Positions 18,173 through 26,907 of a stretch of DNA of 64,000 bases are shown here, in pieces (positions within the stretch are counted from its first letter, which is position 1; each line of letters starts with the position of its first letter). Position numbers and translations under genes: made by a program. The notes beneath the pieces are model-generated. The model saw only the letters and a list, made by a program, of their open reading frames with translations, did no database searches and was not told the origin of the DNA. The stretch covers positions 84,424 to 148,423 of the forward strand of contig NZ_VSTH01000015.1 in the NCBI RefSeq assembly GCF_008123965.1, read 5' to 3'. Source of the DNA: Bradyrhizobium hipponense. Lineage in GTDB: Bacteria; Pseudomonadota; Alphaproteobacteria; Rhizobiales; Xanthobacteraceae.

Positions 18173-19110
18173 GCGAACGCCAGGATCGCAAGAACGCCAG
18201 CGAGCAGCAGCATGGCGCGGCGATAGACCGCCAGGGCATCAGTGATGTCGGCGGCGAGCGGATCGCGCGCGCCTTGGTTCAGCCAGGGCTCGTTGGTAGT
18301 GCCGTCGTGATAGATGCGGGGGCCGCTCAGCCGCACGCCAAGCGCGCCGGCCATCGCCGCTTCCGGCCACCCGGCGTTGGGCGAGCGATGACGGCGGGCA
18401 TCGCGCCTCATGCACGACAGCGCCTCCGCTCGCCGCGGTGCCAGCAGCACGAAGAGAAATCCGGTCAGCCGCGCCGGAACGAAGTTGGCGACATCGTCGA
18501 TCCGCGCAGCCGCCCGGCCGAAGGCCTCGTGCCGTTCGGTGCGATGGCCGATCATGGAATCCAGCGTGTTGATCGCCTTGTAGCCGAGAATCCCGGGCAA
18601 GCCGAACAGGGCGCCCCAGAACACCGGCGCCACGATGCCGTCGGAGGCGTTTTCCGCCAGGCTCTCGATCGCCGCGCGGGCGATGCCGGCTTCATCGAGC
18701 GCCGCCGGATCGCGACCGACGATGCGCGCAACCGCCTCGCGCGCGCCGGCGATGTCGCCGGCCTGCAAGGGTTTCGCGACGGCGGCGACATGGTCATGCA
18801 GCGAGCGCAACGCGACCAACGGCCAGGCCAGCATGCCGACCAGCGCGATCTGGATCCAGCCAAACGACAGCGCGGATTGAAGCGTCCAGCCAAGCGCAAC
18901 CGCCAGCGCGATCGCGACGAGCGCGCCAGCGACACCCGCCGTGCGGCGCAGCGCCGGCGGATCGGAAGGCCGATTCCAGGCAGCGTCGACGGCGGCGATC
19001 AACCGGCCGAGCCAGGTCACGGGATGGCCGATCTGTACGAACAGCCACGACGGCCAGCCCACCAGGGCATCCACCGCCATCGCCACCACCATCGCCCCCG
19101 CAAAGCCCAC
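18169..19110 (-). CDS. cobD: Adenosylcobinamide-phosphate synthase (CbiB type)
   Basis: Inner-membrane enzyme joining cobyrate to aminopropanol phosphate. 313 residues with several hydrophobic segments; conserved motifs HPVTWLGR, ESLAENASDGIVAPVFW, YKAINTLDSMIGHR and SPNAGWPEAAMAGAL. The start is a GTG at 19110; an ATG seven codons in (19092) is possible. Forms a two-gene unit with cobC. Confidence 0.95.
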   Translation of the reverse strand: MGFAGAMVVAMAVDALVGWPSWLFVQIGHPVTWLGRLIAAVDAAWNRPSDPPALRRTAGVAGALVAIALAVALGWTLQSALSFGWIQIALVGMLAWPLVALRSLHDHVAAVAKPLQAGDIAGAREAVARIVGRDPAALDEAGIARAAIESLAENASDGIVAPVFWGALFGLPGILGYKAINTLDSMIGHRTERHEAFGRAAARIDDVANFVPARLTGFLFVLLAPRRAEALSCMRRDARRHRSPNAGWPEAAMAGALGVRLSGPRIYHDGTTNEPWLNQGARDPLAADITDALAVYRRAMLLLAGVLAILAFA

Positions 19111-19238
19111 GTACGTCCCCCCGTCTCGCTCCGTCCCTGTTGCGCAAAGCCCCGGCCCAGCGCAAGCCCCGGTACGCCTGATTTCGGCTTTGTCTTTGGG
19201 CGCATTTGGTGATTAGTGCTGGCCGACAGGAGACCTTC

Positions 19239-19742
19239 ATGGCCGTCATCTTGATCACAGGCGGAGCGCGATCGGGCAAGAGCAAGCGTGCCGAAGCGCG
19301 CGCCCGCGCCTTTCCCGGACGACCCGTCTATGTCGCGACGGCCGAGGCGCTCGATGCGGAGATGGAAGAGCGCATCGCAACGCATCGCGCGCGGCGCGGA
19401 ACCGATTGGATCGAGCGCGAGGTGCCGCTCGATCTCGCGCAGGCGCTGGTCGCGACCGATGGCGGCGGCGCAAGGCTTGTCGACTGCCTGACACTGTGGC
19501 TTTCCAACCTGCTCCACGCGGAGCGCGAGTGGGAGCGCGAAGTCACAGAGCTTGCCGGCGCCCTACCCCGCTTCAAGAGCCCCGTCCTTCTCGTCACCAA
19601 CGAGGTCGGCCTCGGCATCGTGCCCGACAACGCGCTGGCGCGCAGCTTCCGCGACGCTGCCGGGATCATGAACCAGATCATCGCTGATGTCGCCGACGAG
19701 GTCGAGTTCGTCGTCGCGGGCCTGCCGATGAAACTGAAATGA
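19239..19742 (+). CDS. cobP: Adenosylcobinamide kinase / guanylyltransferase
   Basis: Bifunctional enzyme (CobP/CobU) that phosphorylates adenosylcobinamide and transfers GMP to it. 167 residues from ATG 19239, which follows an AGGAGA ribosome site; P-loop ITGGARSGKS at 6-15, ATAEALDAEM, THRARRG with the guanylylated-His region, and VTNEVGLGIVPDNALAR. Overlaps cobS by 4 nt (ATGA). Confidence 0.95.
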   Translation: MAVILITGGARSGKSKRAEARARAFPGRPVYVATAEALDAEMEERIATHRARRGTDWIEREVPLDLAQALVATDGGGARLVDCLTLWLSNLLHAEREWEREVTELAGALPRFKSPVLLVTNEVGLGIVPDNALARSFRDAAGIMNQIIADVADEVEFVVAGLPMKLK

Positions 19743-20521
19743 TGCCGCACGCCAAATTTTTGAAAGACGTCATCGCCGATCTCAGGATCGCGGTGTCGTT
19801 CGTCACGATCCTGCCGGTGGGTTCATCGAAGCCCGCCGGTGACGGTGCCGTCGCGCGCGCGACCTGGGCGCTGCCGGTCGCCGGGCTGCTGGTTGGCCTT
19901 TTGGGCGCTGCGGTCTATGCGGTGGCGACCAAGTTGGGATTAACGCCGGGTCCGTCCGCCCTGCTCGCACTGGCCACGACCGCGCTCATCACCGGCGCGC
20001 TGCACGAGGATGGCCTTGCCGACACCGCGGACGGGCTCGGCGGCGGCCGGACGCGCGAGCGCAAGCTCGAGATCATGCGCGACAGCCGGATCGGCAGTTA
20101 TGGCGTCTGTGCGCTGATCCTGTCGTTCGCCCTGCGTTGGAGTGCGCTGGCGGCCATCGCAAGCCCGTGGCTGGTCGCGCTTGCGCTGTGCGCTGCGCAC
20201 GCTGCGGCCCGCGCAGGCCTGCCGGCGTTCATGTCGCTGGTGCCCCCGGCGCGCCCCGACGGACTGTCCGCGAGCGCCGGATCGCCCCCGGGGCGCAGCG
20301 TGGCCGTCGCCTTCGCTCTCGGAACCCTTTGTCTTGCCCTTGCACTCGGGCCGGGAAAGGCGCTGGTTGCCATGATCCTGCTGTCGCTCGCCGGACTGAT
20401 CCTGGCGCGGCTTGTCGTGCGGCAGATTGGCGGACAGACCGGGGACATCCTTGGCGCGTTCGAACAGACCAGCGAGATCCTGATCCTGCTGGTGGCAGCG
20501 GCCTTCCAGACGGGAGGATGA
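19739..20521 (+). CDS. cobS: Adenosylcobinamide-GDP ribazoletransferase
   Basis: Cobalamin (5'-phosphate) synthase, the last assembly step, in the inner membrane (also called cobV). 260 residues, largely hydrophobic. ALHEDGLADTADGLGGG carries the acid-rich Mg-binding motif of the family; the IMRDSRIGSYG motif follows. The name must not be confused with the chelatase subunit CobS, which is a different protein. Starts within the cobP stop. Confidence 0.94.
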   Translation: MMPHAKFLKDVIADLRIAVSFVTILPVGSSKPAGDGAVARATWALPVAGLLVGLLGAAVYAVATKLGLTPGPSALLALATTALITGALHEDGLADTADGLGGGRTRERKLEIMRDSRIGSYGVCALILSFALRWSALAAIASPWLVALALCAAHAAARAGLPAFMSLVPPARPDGLSASAGSPPGRSVAVAFALGTLCLALALGPGKALVAMILLSLAGLILARLVVRQIGGQTGDILGAFEQTSEILILLVAAAFQTGG

Positions 20522-20524
20522 CGC

Positions 20525-21157
20525 ATGGTCGAGTTCGACGATAGCTTCCGCCGGCAATTGCGCGACCTGTTCGTGTGGCGACGTGACGTGCGCCGTTTTC
20601 GCAGCGATCTGTTGCCGGACGGCGCCATCGATCGCCTGATCGAGACGGCTTGCCTCTCGCCGTCGGTCGGTCTGAGCCAGCCCTGGCGCTTCGTCACCGT
20701 CGACGAGTCGGCACGGCGCCGCGATGTGATCGACGACTTCAAGGCCTGCAACGCCGACGCCCTGAATACCTACGCCGGCGAGCGCGCAGCGCGCTATGCC
20801 GCGCTGAAGCTCTCGGGCCTCGAACAGGCCCCGGGGCACCTCGCCGTCTTCGCGGACAAAATAAGCGATATCGGCCACGGCCTCGGCCGCGCAACGATGC
20901 CCGAGACGATCGAATATTCCGTGGTCGCCGCGATTACCGCAATGTGGCTCGCCGCCCGCGCCGATGGCATCGGGCTCGGCTGGGTATCCATCCTCAGTCC
21001 GGATCGCATCCACGCCATTCTCGACGTGCCGGCATCCTGGAAATTCGTCGCCTATCTCTGCATCGGCTATCCGGAGGCGGAGTGCGATCAACCCGAGCTC
21101 GAGAAGGCAAAATGGGAACACCGGCGGGAAGCTAGCGAGTTCACGCTGCGGCGTTAG
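20525..21157 (+). CDS. bluB: 5,6-dimethylbenzimidazole synthase
   Basis: Nitroreductase-fold enzyme that breaks down FMNH2 with O2 to form the lower ligand of B12. 210 residues; RRDVRRFRSD, LSPSVGLSQPWRFV and the C-terminal YPE block are typical BluB motifs. It needs oxygen, in line with CobG. Starts 3 nt after cobS. Its TAG stop shares bases with the TAA stop of the convergent LysR gene. Confidence 0.94.
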   Translation: MVEFDDSFRRQLRDLFVWRRDVRRFRSDLLPDGAIDRLIETACLSPSVGLSQPWRFVTVDESARRRDVIDDFKACNADALNTYAGERAARYAALKLSGLEQAPGHLAVFADKISDIGHGLGRATMPETIEYSVVAAITAMWLAARADGIGLGWVSILSPDRIHAILDVPASWKFVAYLCIGYPEAECDQPELEKAKWEHRREASEFTLRR

Positions 21158-22059
21158 CGCGACGCGAGGGCTTCCTCACGGCCGAATCGTTCGACCAGAA
21201 AGTCGATGAAGAGCCGCACCTTCACCGAAAGATGCCGCGTCGGTGGATAGACCGCATAGAGCGCTAGCGGCGGCGCGGAATAATCCTCCAGCACCGTGCG
21301 CAGCTCGCCTTTCCTCAAGGCGTCGGCGGCGATGAATTCGGGAAGCAGTGCAAGCCCCCTGCCCTGGATCGCGACGTCGCGCAGCACCTCGGCATTGTTG
21401 ACGCAGAGCGACCAGGCCGGCTGGATCCAGTGGTCTCCGTCGGCGCCGGTGAGCTTCCACTGGTTGCCGGTGAGCAGGAAACCGTAGGTCAGCGATACAT
21501 GGTTGCGCAAATCCTGCGGATGCCTCGGCGTGCCGTGACGCGCCAGATAGTCCGGCGAGGCGCAGACCATCCGAGCGACAGGCACGATCTTCCGCGCGAT
21601 CAAGCTCGAGGACTCCAGCTCCGCAATCCGCAAGGTCACGTCAAAGCCGTCCTGGACGGGATCGAGCAGGTCGTCGCTCAGCACGAGCTGAAGCTGAAGC
21701 TCCGGGTAACGCGCCATGAAGTCGGCGAGCACCGGCCCGAGCCGCAGGGTCCCGAACGACATCGGCGCGTTGACGCGCAACAGGCCCCGCGGCGCCGACT
21801 GGGCTTGCGTCACTGCCTGATCGGCGGCCTCGATCTCCGAGAGGATCATGACTGCGCGCTCGAAATATTGCTGGCCGTTCTCGGTCGGGCTCGCATGCCG
21901 GGTGGTCCGGTTCAGAAGCTGGACGCCGAGGCTCTCCTCGAGGTCGGCGATGTATTTGCTGATGGCGGAGCGCGAGAGCCGCAACTGGCGGCCCGCCTCG
22001 GCAAAGCTGCCGCTTTCAACCACCTTCACGAAGGCGCGCAGGCTGGCGACCTTATCCAA
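21154..22059 (-). CDS. LysR-family transcriptional regulator
   Basis: 301 residues with the N-terminal winged helix (MDKVASLRAFVKVVESGSFAEAGRQLRLSRSAISKYIADLE; HTH about 18-37) and a LysR substrate-binding domain. The start is TTG at 22059; the frame reaches a stop upstream without any ATG. It is divergent from the MhqO/MhqD pair and 130 nt away, so it probably controls that pair, perhaps in response to quinones. No effector can be read from the sequence. Confidence 0.9.
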   Translation of the reverse strand: MDKVASLRAFVKVVESGSFAEAGRQLRLSRSAISKYIADLEESLGVQLLNRTTRHASPTENGQQYFERAVMILSEIEAADQAVTQAQSAPRGLLRVNAPMSFGTLRLGPVLADFMARYPELQLQLVLSDDLLDPVQDGFDVTLRIAELESSSLIARKIVPVARMVCASPDYLARHGTPRHPQDLRNHVSLTYGFLLTGNQWKLTGADGDHWIQPAWSLCVNNAEVLRDVAIQGRGLALLPEFIAADALRKGELRTVLEDYSAPPLALYAVYPPTRHLSVKVRLFIDFLVERFGREEALASR

Positions 22060-22113
22060 GTGCCCAGCCCGGTGATCGGTTCCAAATCGTAGACATAGCC
22101 GTCATGTTTGCAC

Positions 22114-22129
22114 GGATTGTCTCCAATCC
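22114..22129. promoter_or_regulatory. Candidate LysR operator between divergent genes
   Basis: Perfect inverted repeat GGATTG-TCTC-CAATCC between the LysR gene (start 22059) and the dioxygenase gene (start 22190). It overlaps a T-N11-A stretch at 22118-22130, the loose LysR box. Binding by the neighbouring LysR protein is inferred. Confidence 0.45.
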
Positions 22130-22189
22130 AAACCGGAACGATATTTGCGGCCAGAGCAAGACCGCTCCACGAGCCTTGGAGAACGACAA

Positions 22190-23128
22190 ATGTCTGGACT
22201 GCACCACGTCACCGCGATTGCCGGCGATCCGATCGGGAATTTCGGCTTCTACACCCGAGACCTCGGCCTGCGCTTCGTCAAGAAGACGGTCAATTTCGAC
22301 GACCCCGGCACCTACCACTTTTATTATGGCGATGAGACCGGCCGGCCCGGCACCATCCTGACCTTCTTCCCGTGGGCCGGCGCGCCTGCGGGGCGCCGCG
22401 GCGTCGGCGAGACTCATCAGACCGCCTTCCGGGTACCGCAGCGCTCGCTCGGCTACTGGACGCAGCGCTTCACCGAGAAGGGCATCCGTTACGAAGCGCT
22501 GGAGAAGCGGTTCGGGGAGTCCGTGCTGCCGTTTAGCGATCCCGACGGCATGGCGCTTGCGCTGGTCGGCGTCCCCGGTGCCGAGAACGAGCCCGGCTGG
22601 AGCAATGGCGAGGTGCCGGCCGAGCATGCGATCCGCGGGTTCCATGGCGTGACGCTGCTGCTGGACAGCGCGGCAAAGACGGCTGCCGTCCTCACCGACG
22701 TGTTCGGCTTCGAGCAAACCGCGCGCGAAGGTTCGGTGATCCGCTTCAAGGCGCCCGGTGACGCCGAGGGCAGCGTCGTCGACATCTACGAGGCCAAGGG
22801 CTTTTTGCGTGGCCATCAGGGCGGCGGCTCCGTGCACCATATTGCGTTCCGCGCGGCTGACGATGCCGAGCAGGGCAGGATGGCCCAGAGGCTCGTCTCC
22901 AATCACGGCCTGCATCCGACCGAGCAGCGCGACCGCAACTACTTCCGCTCCATCTACTTCCGCGAGCCCGGCGGCGTGCTGTTCGAGATCGCGACCGACA
23001 TCCCCGGCTTCGCCGTCGACGAACCCGTTGCGACCCTGGGCCGCGACCTGAAGCTGCCGGGCTTCCTCGAACAACATCGCAAGCAGATCGAGGACGTCCT
23101 GCCGAGCCTGGAAGAGAGCGTGTCATGA
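22190..23128 (+). CDS. MhqO-like ring-cleaving dioxygenase (vicinal oxygen chelate fold)
   Basis: 312 residues with two glyoxalase/VOC repeats. Fe(II) ligand candidates are the His in SGLHHVTA at the start, the His in SVHHIAF and the Glu in VLFEIATD near the end. By similarity to MhqO it cleaves hydroquinone- or catechol-type rings; the substrate cannot be fixed from sequence. ATG 22190 is chosen because the family begins MxxxHHVTA; an earlier in-frame start adds 15 residues without family similarity. Overlaps the next gene as ATGA. Confidence 0.88.
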   Translation: MSGLHHVTAIAGDPIGNFGFYTRDLGLRFVKKTVNFDDPGTYHFYYGDETGRPGTILTFFPWAGAPAGRRGVGETHQTAFRVPQRSLGYWTQRFTEKGIRYEALEKRFGESVLPFSDPDGMALALVGVPGAENEPGWSNGEVPAEHAIRGFHGVTLLLDSAAKTAAVLTDVFGFEQTAREGSVIRFKAPGDAEGSVVDIYEAKGFLRGHQGGGSVHHIAFRAADDAEQGRMAQRLVSNHGLHPTEQRDRNYFRSIYFREPGGVLFEIATDIPGFAVDEPVATLGRDLKLPGFLEQHRKQIEDVLPSLEESVS

Positions 23129-23808
23129 CCGAGAGTGCATTCATCCACCGCTTCGAGCCCGCGACCAGCGCGGGCTCGCCCCCGCTCCTGCTGCTGCACG
23201 GCACCGGCGGCGACGAGAACGACCTCGTTGGGCTCGGCAAGATGATCTCGCCCGGCTCGGCCCTGCTCTCGCCGCGCGGCCGCGTGCTCGAGCACGGCAT
23301 GCCGCGCTTCTTCCGCCGTCTCACCGAGGGCGTGTTCGACGAGGAGGATGTGCGTCGCCGCGCGCTCGAACTCGGCGACTTCGTTGCAGACGCCCGGCAA
23401 CAATACGGCATCACGGCGCCGGTCGCGGTCGGCTTCTCCAACGGCGCCAATATCGCGGCCGCGCTGCTATTGCTGAAGCCGGACGCGTTGGCAGGCGCCA
23501 TCCTGCTGCGCGCGATGGTGCCCCTGTCCGATCCGCCCAAGGCCGCACTCGACGGTAAGCCGATTTTGCTTCTGTCCGGACAGGCCGACCCGATCGTGTC
23601 GGCCAGCAATTCGGCACGGCTGGCGGCCCTGCTGTCGGAGGCGGGAGCGCGGGTCGACCACAAGGTGCTTCCGGCCGGCCATCAATTGTCGCAGGCCGAC
23701 GTGACGCTGTCCCGCGACTGGATCGGTGACGTCGAGGCCAAGGCGGCGGCGGCGGATCCGAGGTCAAGCAAAAAACTCGAAAACAACCCCATACACAGTA
23801 GCCGGTGA
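23125..23808 (+). CDS. MhqD-like carboxylesterase/phospholipase, alpha/beta hydrolase
   Basis: 227 residues. LLLLHGTGGDEND is the oxyanion-hole region; the catalytic triad candidates are Ser105 in GFSNG, Asp155 in SGQADPIV and His186 in PAGHQLS. In known mhq loci this hydrolase accompanies the dioxygenase in quinone detoxification. The C-terminus carries about 20 extra polar residues after the fold. Translationally coupled to the dioxygenase. Confidence 0.85.
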   Translation: MTESAFIHRFEPATSAGSPPLLLLHGTGGDENDLVGLGKMISPGSALLSPRGRVLEHGMPRFFRRLTEGVFDEEDVRRRALELGDFVADARQQYGITAPVAVGFSNGANIAAALLLLKPDALAGAILLRAMVPLSDPPKAALDGKPILLLSGQADPIVSASNSARLAALLSEAGARVDHKVLPAGHQLSQADVTLSRDWIGDVEAKAAAADPRSSKKLENNPIHSSR

Positions 23809-23848
23809 CTGATAAATCAACGGCTTACGCAGGCAGGCGGCGAGGCGC

Positions 23849-23898
23849 TTTGACTCGTCGGGCAAAACACCGGTATAATGCCATTATTCCGAAATAGC
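23849..23898 (+). repeat. Direct repeat, copy 1 of 2
   Basis: About 50 bp beginning TTGACTCGTCGGGCAA and running through TAATGC to ATTCCGAAAT. A second copy with a few mismatches is at 24059-24108 in the same orientation, so the pair brackets the palindromic element at 23908-24034. Confidence 0.8.
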
Positions 23899-23907
23899 GG
23901 TTATTCC

Positions 23908-24034
23908 TTCTCCCCTTGTGGGAGAAGGTGGCGCGAAGCGCCGGATGAGGGGTCTCTCTCCGCGGAGACAGACCCCTCACCCGAGTGAGTCTGTATCTAC
24001 CGGCGTCGCTGCCCTCTCCCACAGGGGGAGAGGC
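23908..24034. repeat. Palindromic intergenic repeat, full-length copy
   Basis: Begins with a TCTCCCCTTGTGGGAGA hairpin, continues with GGCGCGAAGCGCC and ends with a CTCTCCCACAGGGGGAGAG hairpin, the layout of rhizobial mosaic (RIME-like) elements. Its last 72 bp (23962-24033) recur without change at 26908-26979. Confidence 0.8.
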
Positions 24035-24058
24035 CGCAGCAACTGGCATCCCCGCCCG

Positions 24059-24108
24059 TTGACTCGTCGGGCAACACAGGGGCATAATGCTACTATTCCG
24101 AAATCACC
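24059..24108 (+). repeat. Direct repeat, copy 2 of 2
   Basis: Same orientation as 23849-23898, begins TTGACTCGTCGGGCAA, with several differences in the middle (CACAGGGGCATAATGC) and the shared end ATTCCGAAAT. Confidence 0.8.
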
Positions 24109-24315
24109 GAGCGCGCTTCTTCTCGCCTTTGGGTAATCAGTGGCGGAAATAACCTAGCAATATCAATTCATCACCGCACAGGTATCTCGCCAGCATAAAA
24201 AAACGAAACTCCGCTGACACTGGCAGGAGATGGCCGATCTCCGGCATTTCAAGCCACGCGGCGGCGAGATCCCACTGACACGTTGCCTTCCCTCCGGTTG
24301 TGGGCTTCCGACGCC

Positions 24316-24330
24316 AAACGCATTGCGTTT
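24316..24330. promoter_or_regulatory. Candidate operator upstream of OLD gene
   Basis: Fifteen-base palindrome AAACGCA-T-TGCGTTT, 45 nt before the OLD start codon. No U-run follows and the gene to its left is over 500 nt away, so a repressor site fits better than a terminator. No dedicated regulator is adjacent. Confidence 0.4.
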
Positions 24331-24374
24331 ACTTCTCTTCGGGGACAATCTCTCGCGAGGGCTGGGAGGAATCG

Positions 24375-26465
24375 ATGCGGCTGCGCAGATTTAAGGTGAC
24401 GAATTTTCGATCCGTCGTTGATAGTGGTTGGATCGACGCAGAGCGAGTTACAGCGCTTATCGGCGTTAACGAATCGGGCAAGACGAATCTACTGCTCCCG
24501 CTTTGGAAGCTGAACCCCGCTCGCGAGGGCGAGATTACGCCTACCTCGGATTATCCAAAGGGTAATTACGCAGCCGTACGTGCGTCGCCGGGTTCATTCC
24601 CATTCATACACGCGGAGTTCGCGCTGACTGATGTAGTCAAGACAAAGCTCGTCGAACTTACCGGGCTGACCGAGGAAACGGCGGGACCTGTCTGTGTGCG
24701 CCGGTTCTTCGATGGGCGACACACAGTCGAATTCCCGAACTTCAAAAAGGCGGATGCGCTATGCAGCGCGGACTTAATCGCGATCCTTACTGCCGCTGAG
24801 ACCGACGTCAGCGCGATGAACCAGCTCAACAAGGAAGGGAGCTTGAAAGCCGACATACAAAGCGCCTTGGCAACAGCAAAACAGGGCGACGGGCCCGTCT
24901 CTGCTTATGATGCCGAAGCACTGGATGCTGTTATTGCACCTTTTTCAGCTTTACTTCCTGAAACGCCAGCATCGACCAGTTCGATTGTGCCTCGTTTGAA
25001 TTTGCTGATCCAAGATCTGCACGCAGCCAAGTCGAAATTGATAGCACCCGCGCCGAATGAAATCGAAGAGGTGAAGGAGCTCGTTATCGGAGGCCTACCG
25101 AGATTCGTATACTATTCAAACTACGGCAACCTCGACTCCGAGATCTATTTACCGCATGTCGTTCAAAATCTCGCGCGCGAAGATCTTGGCGCGAAGGAAG
25201 CCGCGAAAGCTCGCACTCTTCGCGTCTTATTCAATTTTGTCCAGCTACAACCAAAGGAAATCCTCGAACTCGGGCGCGACTTCAAGGACCCCAACCGACA
25301 TCCGGGCGATGAAGAAATCGCGAAAATAGCGACCAAAAAACGCGAACGCACTATTCTGTTAAACTCGGCCGGGACCGATTTAACGAAGAAGTTTCGCGAC
25401 TGGTGGAAGCAAGGCAATTATACGTTCGAATTTCAAGCTGACGGCGATCACTTTCGGATTTGGGTCAGCGACTCAAAGCGGCCGGAGAAGATCGAGCTTG
25501 AAGACCGTAGCAGCGGACTACAATGGTTTCTGAGTTTCTATCTTATTTTTCTGGTAGAGAGCAGTGGTGTTCATGCCGACGCGATTTTGCTCCTAGATGA
25601 GCCCGGACTTTCGCTTCATCCGCTAGCTCAACGCGATCTGTCAGCCTTCTTCGAAAGTCTCGCATCGACCAATCAAATTATTTACACGACGCATTCGCCG
25701 TTTCTGGTTGATGCAGACATGCTCGACCGCGTGCGGAAGGTCTTTGTCTCGGAAGATGGCTCAACAAAATCTTCCCCCGATCTGCGCCAGGGTAGCGACG
25801 ATCCTCGGCGAGCGGGGGCTACATATGCAATTTACTCCGCGCTCAACATGAGCCTCGCTGAAAGCATCCTCTACGGATGCCATCCGGTCATCGTGGAAGG
25901 TCCATCGGACCAGCACTACCTAGCTCTCATCAAAACCGTCCTGATCGCAAACAAGAAGATAACTCCGAAGAGAGAGATGGTCTTCCCGCCCTCGCATGGC
26001 GCTAACAACGCCAAGGTAATTGCGAGTATCCTTGGCGGGAAGGACCAGGTTCTGCCAAATATACTCCTTGATGCGGACGACACCGGTAAGAAGATGTCGC
26101 GCGATCTGCAGAATGGCTTATATCAAAGCGCAAAGACCAAGGTAAGAACTGTAGAAAAGTATGTCGGCTTTGCCAATTCCGAGATCGAAGACCTTTTCCC
26201 GCAAAGCTTCATGGTCGCAGCTATTGATCGGTGGGGGCGCAAAGCGGATATGCTATTCGCCGACGTAGTGAAGTCAGGAGAGCCTATCGTTCCGCAGATC
26301 GAGGTATGGGCGAAGGCACAAGGCGTCCCACTCGACGATGGATGGAAGGTGGACGTGGCGCGCGAAGCCAAAAGGCGAGCCTTAGAGTCGGCCAAACCTC
26401 TTTTCGATGATGCGACCTTGAGTAATTGGGCGAAACTCTTCGAGGATCTGTTGAGCGAGAGCTGA
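24375..26465 (+). CDS. OLD-family AAA ATPase with TOPRIM nuclease domain
   Basis: 696 residues. The SMC/ABC-like ATPase half has Walker A GVNESGKT (30-37), signature-like DRSSG (377-381), Walker B ILLLDEP (404-410) and the switch His440 in YTTHSP. The C-terminal TOPRIM nuclease half has Glu508 in VIVEGPSD, the DxD pair Asp566/Asp568 in LLDADD, and EDLFP near 605-609, all seen in OLD nucleases. Family members act in phage defence (P2 Old, GajA). No UvrD-like helicase (GajB) is next to it, so it is not a Gabija locus. ATG 24375 has a GGGAGGA site 4 nt upstream. Base composition is clearly lower in GC than in neighbours (30 of 60 in 25141-25200), which suggests transfer. Confidence 0.9.
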   Translation: MRLRRFKVTNFRSVVDSGWIDAERVTALIGVNESGKTNLLLPLWKLNPAREGEITPTSDYPKGNYAAVRASPGSFPFIHAEFALTDVVKTKLVELTGLTEETAGPVCVRRFFDGRHTVEFPNFKKADALCSADLIAILTAAETDVSAMNQLNKEGSLKADIQSALATAKQGDGPVSAYDAEALDAVIAPFSALLPETPASTSSIVPRLNLLIQDLHAAKSKLIAPAPNEIEEVKELVIGGLPRFVYYSNYGNLDSEIYLPHVVQNLAREDLGAKEAAKARTLRVLFNFVQLQPKEILELGRDFKDPNRHPGDEEIAKIATKKRERTILLNSAGTDLTKKFRDWWKQGNYTFEFQADGDHFRIWVSDSKRPEKIELEDRSSGLQWFLSFYLIFLVESSGVHADAILLLDEPGLSLHPLAQRDLSAFFESLASTNQIIYTTHSPFLVDADMLDRVRKVFVSEDGSTKSSPDLRQGSDDPRRAGATYAIYSALNMSLAESILYGCHPVIVEGPSDQHYLALIKTVLIANKKITPKREMVFPPSHGANNAKVIASILGGKDQVLPNILLDADDTGKKMSRDLQNGLYQSAKTKVRTVEKYVGFANSEIEDLFPQSFMVAAIDRWGRKADMLFADVVKSGEPIVPQIEVWAKAQGVPLDDGWKVDVAREAKRRALESAKPLFDDATLSNWAKLFEDLLSES

Positions 26466-26505
26466 CAATTCCATCACGCAGCCTCAGAGCCAAGGATGTA
26501 GCCAG

Positions 26506-26817
26506 ATGACAGGATCGAAAGAGACGCGAAAGAAGTACCTAGGCCGGCGCGCAGAGATGACGGCGGCGATGGTAGTCAAACGCGCTCCACTCAATAAGAA
26601 AAAGAACCTAAAGCCCGCGGGTCACGCGAAACATCCCGAGGCAGATCCAGAGTTGGTCGATGGTTGGGATGACGTCATTGATACCACGCGTCTGGCCACC
26701 GAGGCAGAAGCCGAGACCGTCAAAAAGATCAACGAGGGCTGGGTCCTGAATGACTGGGGCCGACTGCAGGGCCGCCCCACGCCCGGGGGCCTGCCATCGC
26801 TCGGCAAACGTAGATAA
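26506..26817 (+). CDS. Small unknown protein downstream of OLD gene
   Basis: 103 residues, not recognised. The first 40 residues are strongly basic (KETRKKYLGRR, APLNKKKNLK), the middle is acidic (PEADPELVDGWDDVID) and the end is Gly/Pro-rich. No signal peptide or membrane segment. It lies 40 nt after the OLD gene on the same strand and shares the island, so co-expression is likely. It could be a partner, an inhibitor or an unrelated cargo gene. The upstream ribosome site is weak, so it may rely on OLD translation. Confidence 0.6.
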   Translation: MTGSKETRKKYLGRRAEMTAAMVVKRAPLNKKKNLKPAGHAKHPEADPELVDGWDDVIDTTRLATEAEAETVKKINEGWVLNDWGRLQGRPTPGGLPSLGKRR

Positions 26818-26907
26818 CGCAATTGAACTTTCATCTTTGATTGCCCGTCCGACAGAAAGCTATCGAGCGCGACGTCTATCCGCAAATTCAACTCGCAAGC
26901 TTCGCGT

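Larger units (their letters stand above)
23809..24374. other. 566-nt non-coding stretch before OLD gene
   Basis: No supportable gene. It contains two copies of a roughly 50-bp direct repeat (23849-23898, 24059-24108), a rhizobial palindromic element between them (23908-24034), a short GGAGAT/ATCTCC hairpin near 24226-24242 and a 15-bp palindrome at 24316-24330. The right-hand part, from about 24110, is less GC-rich than the neighbouring core genes. Confidence 0.7.

Noticed and set aside
24375..26817. Gabija defence system
   Set aside because: The OLD protein resembles GajA in layout, but no UvrD-like GajB helicase is adjacent; only a 103-residue unrelated protein follows.
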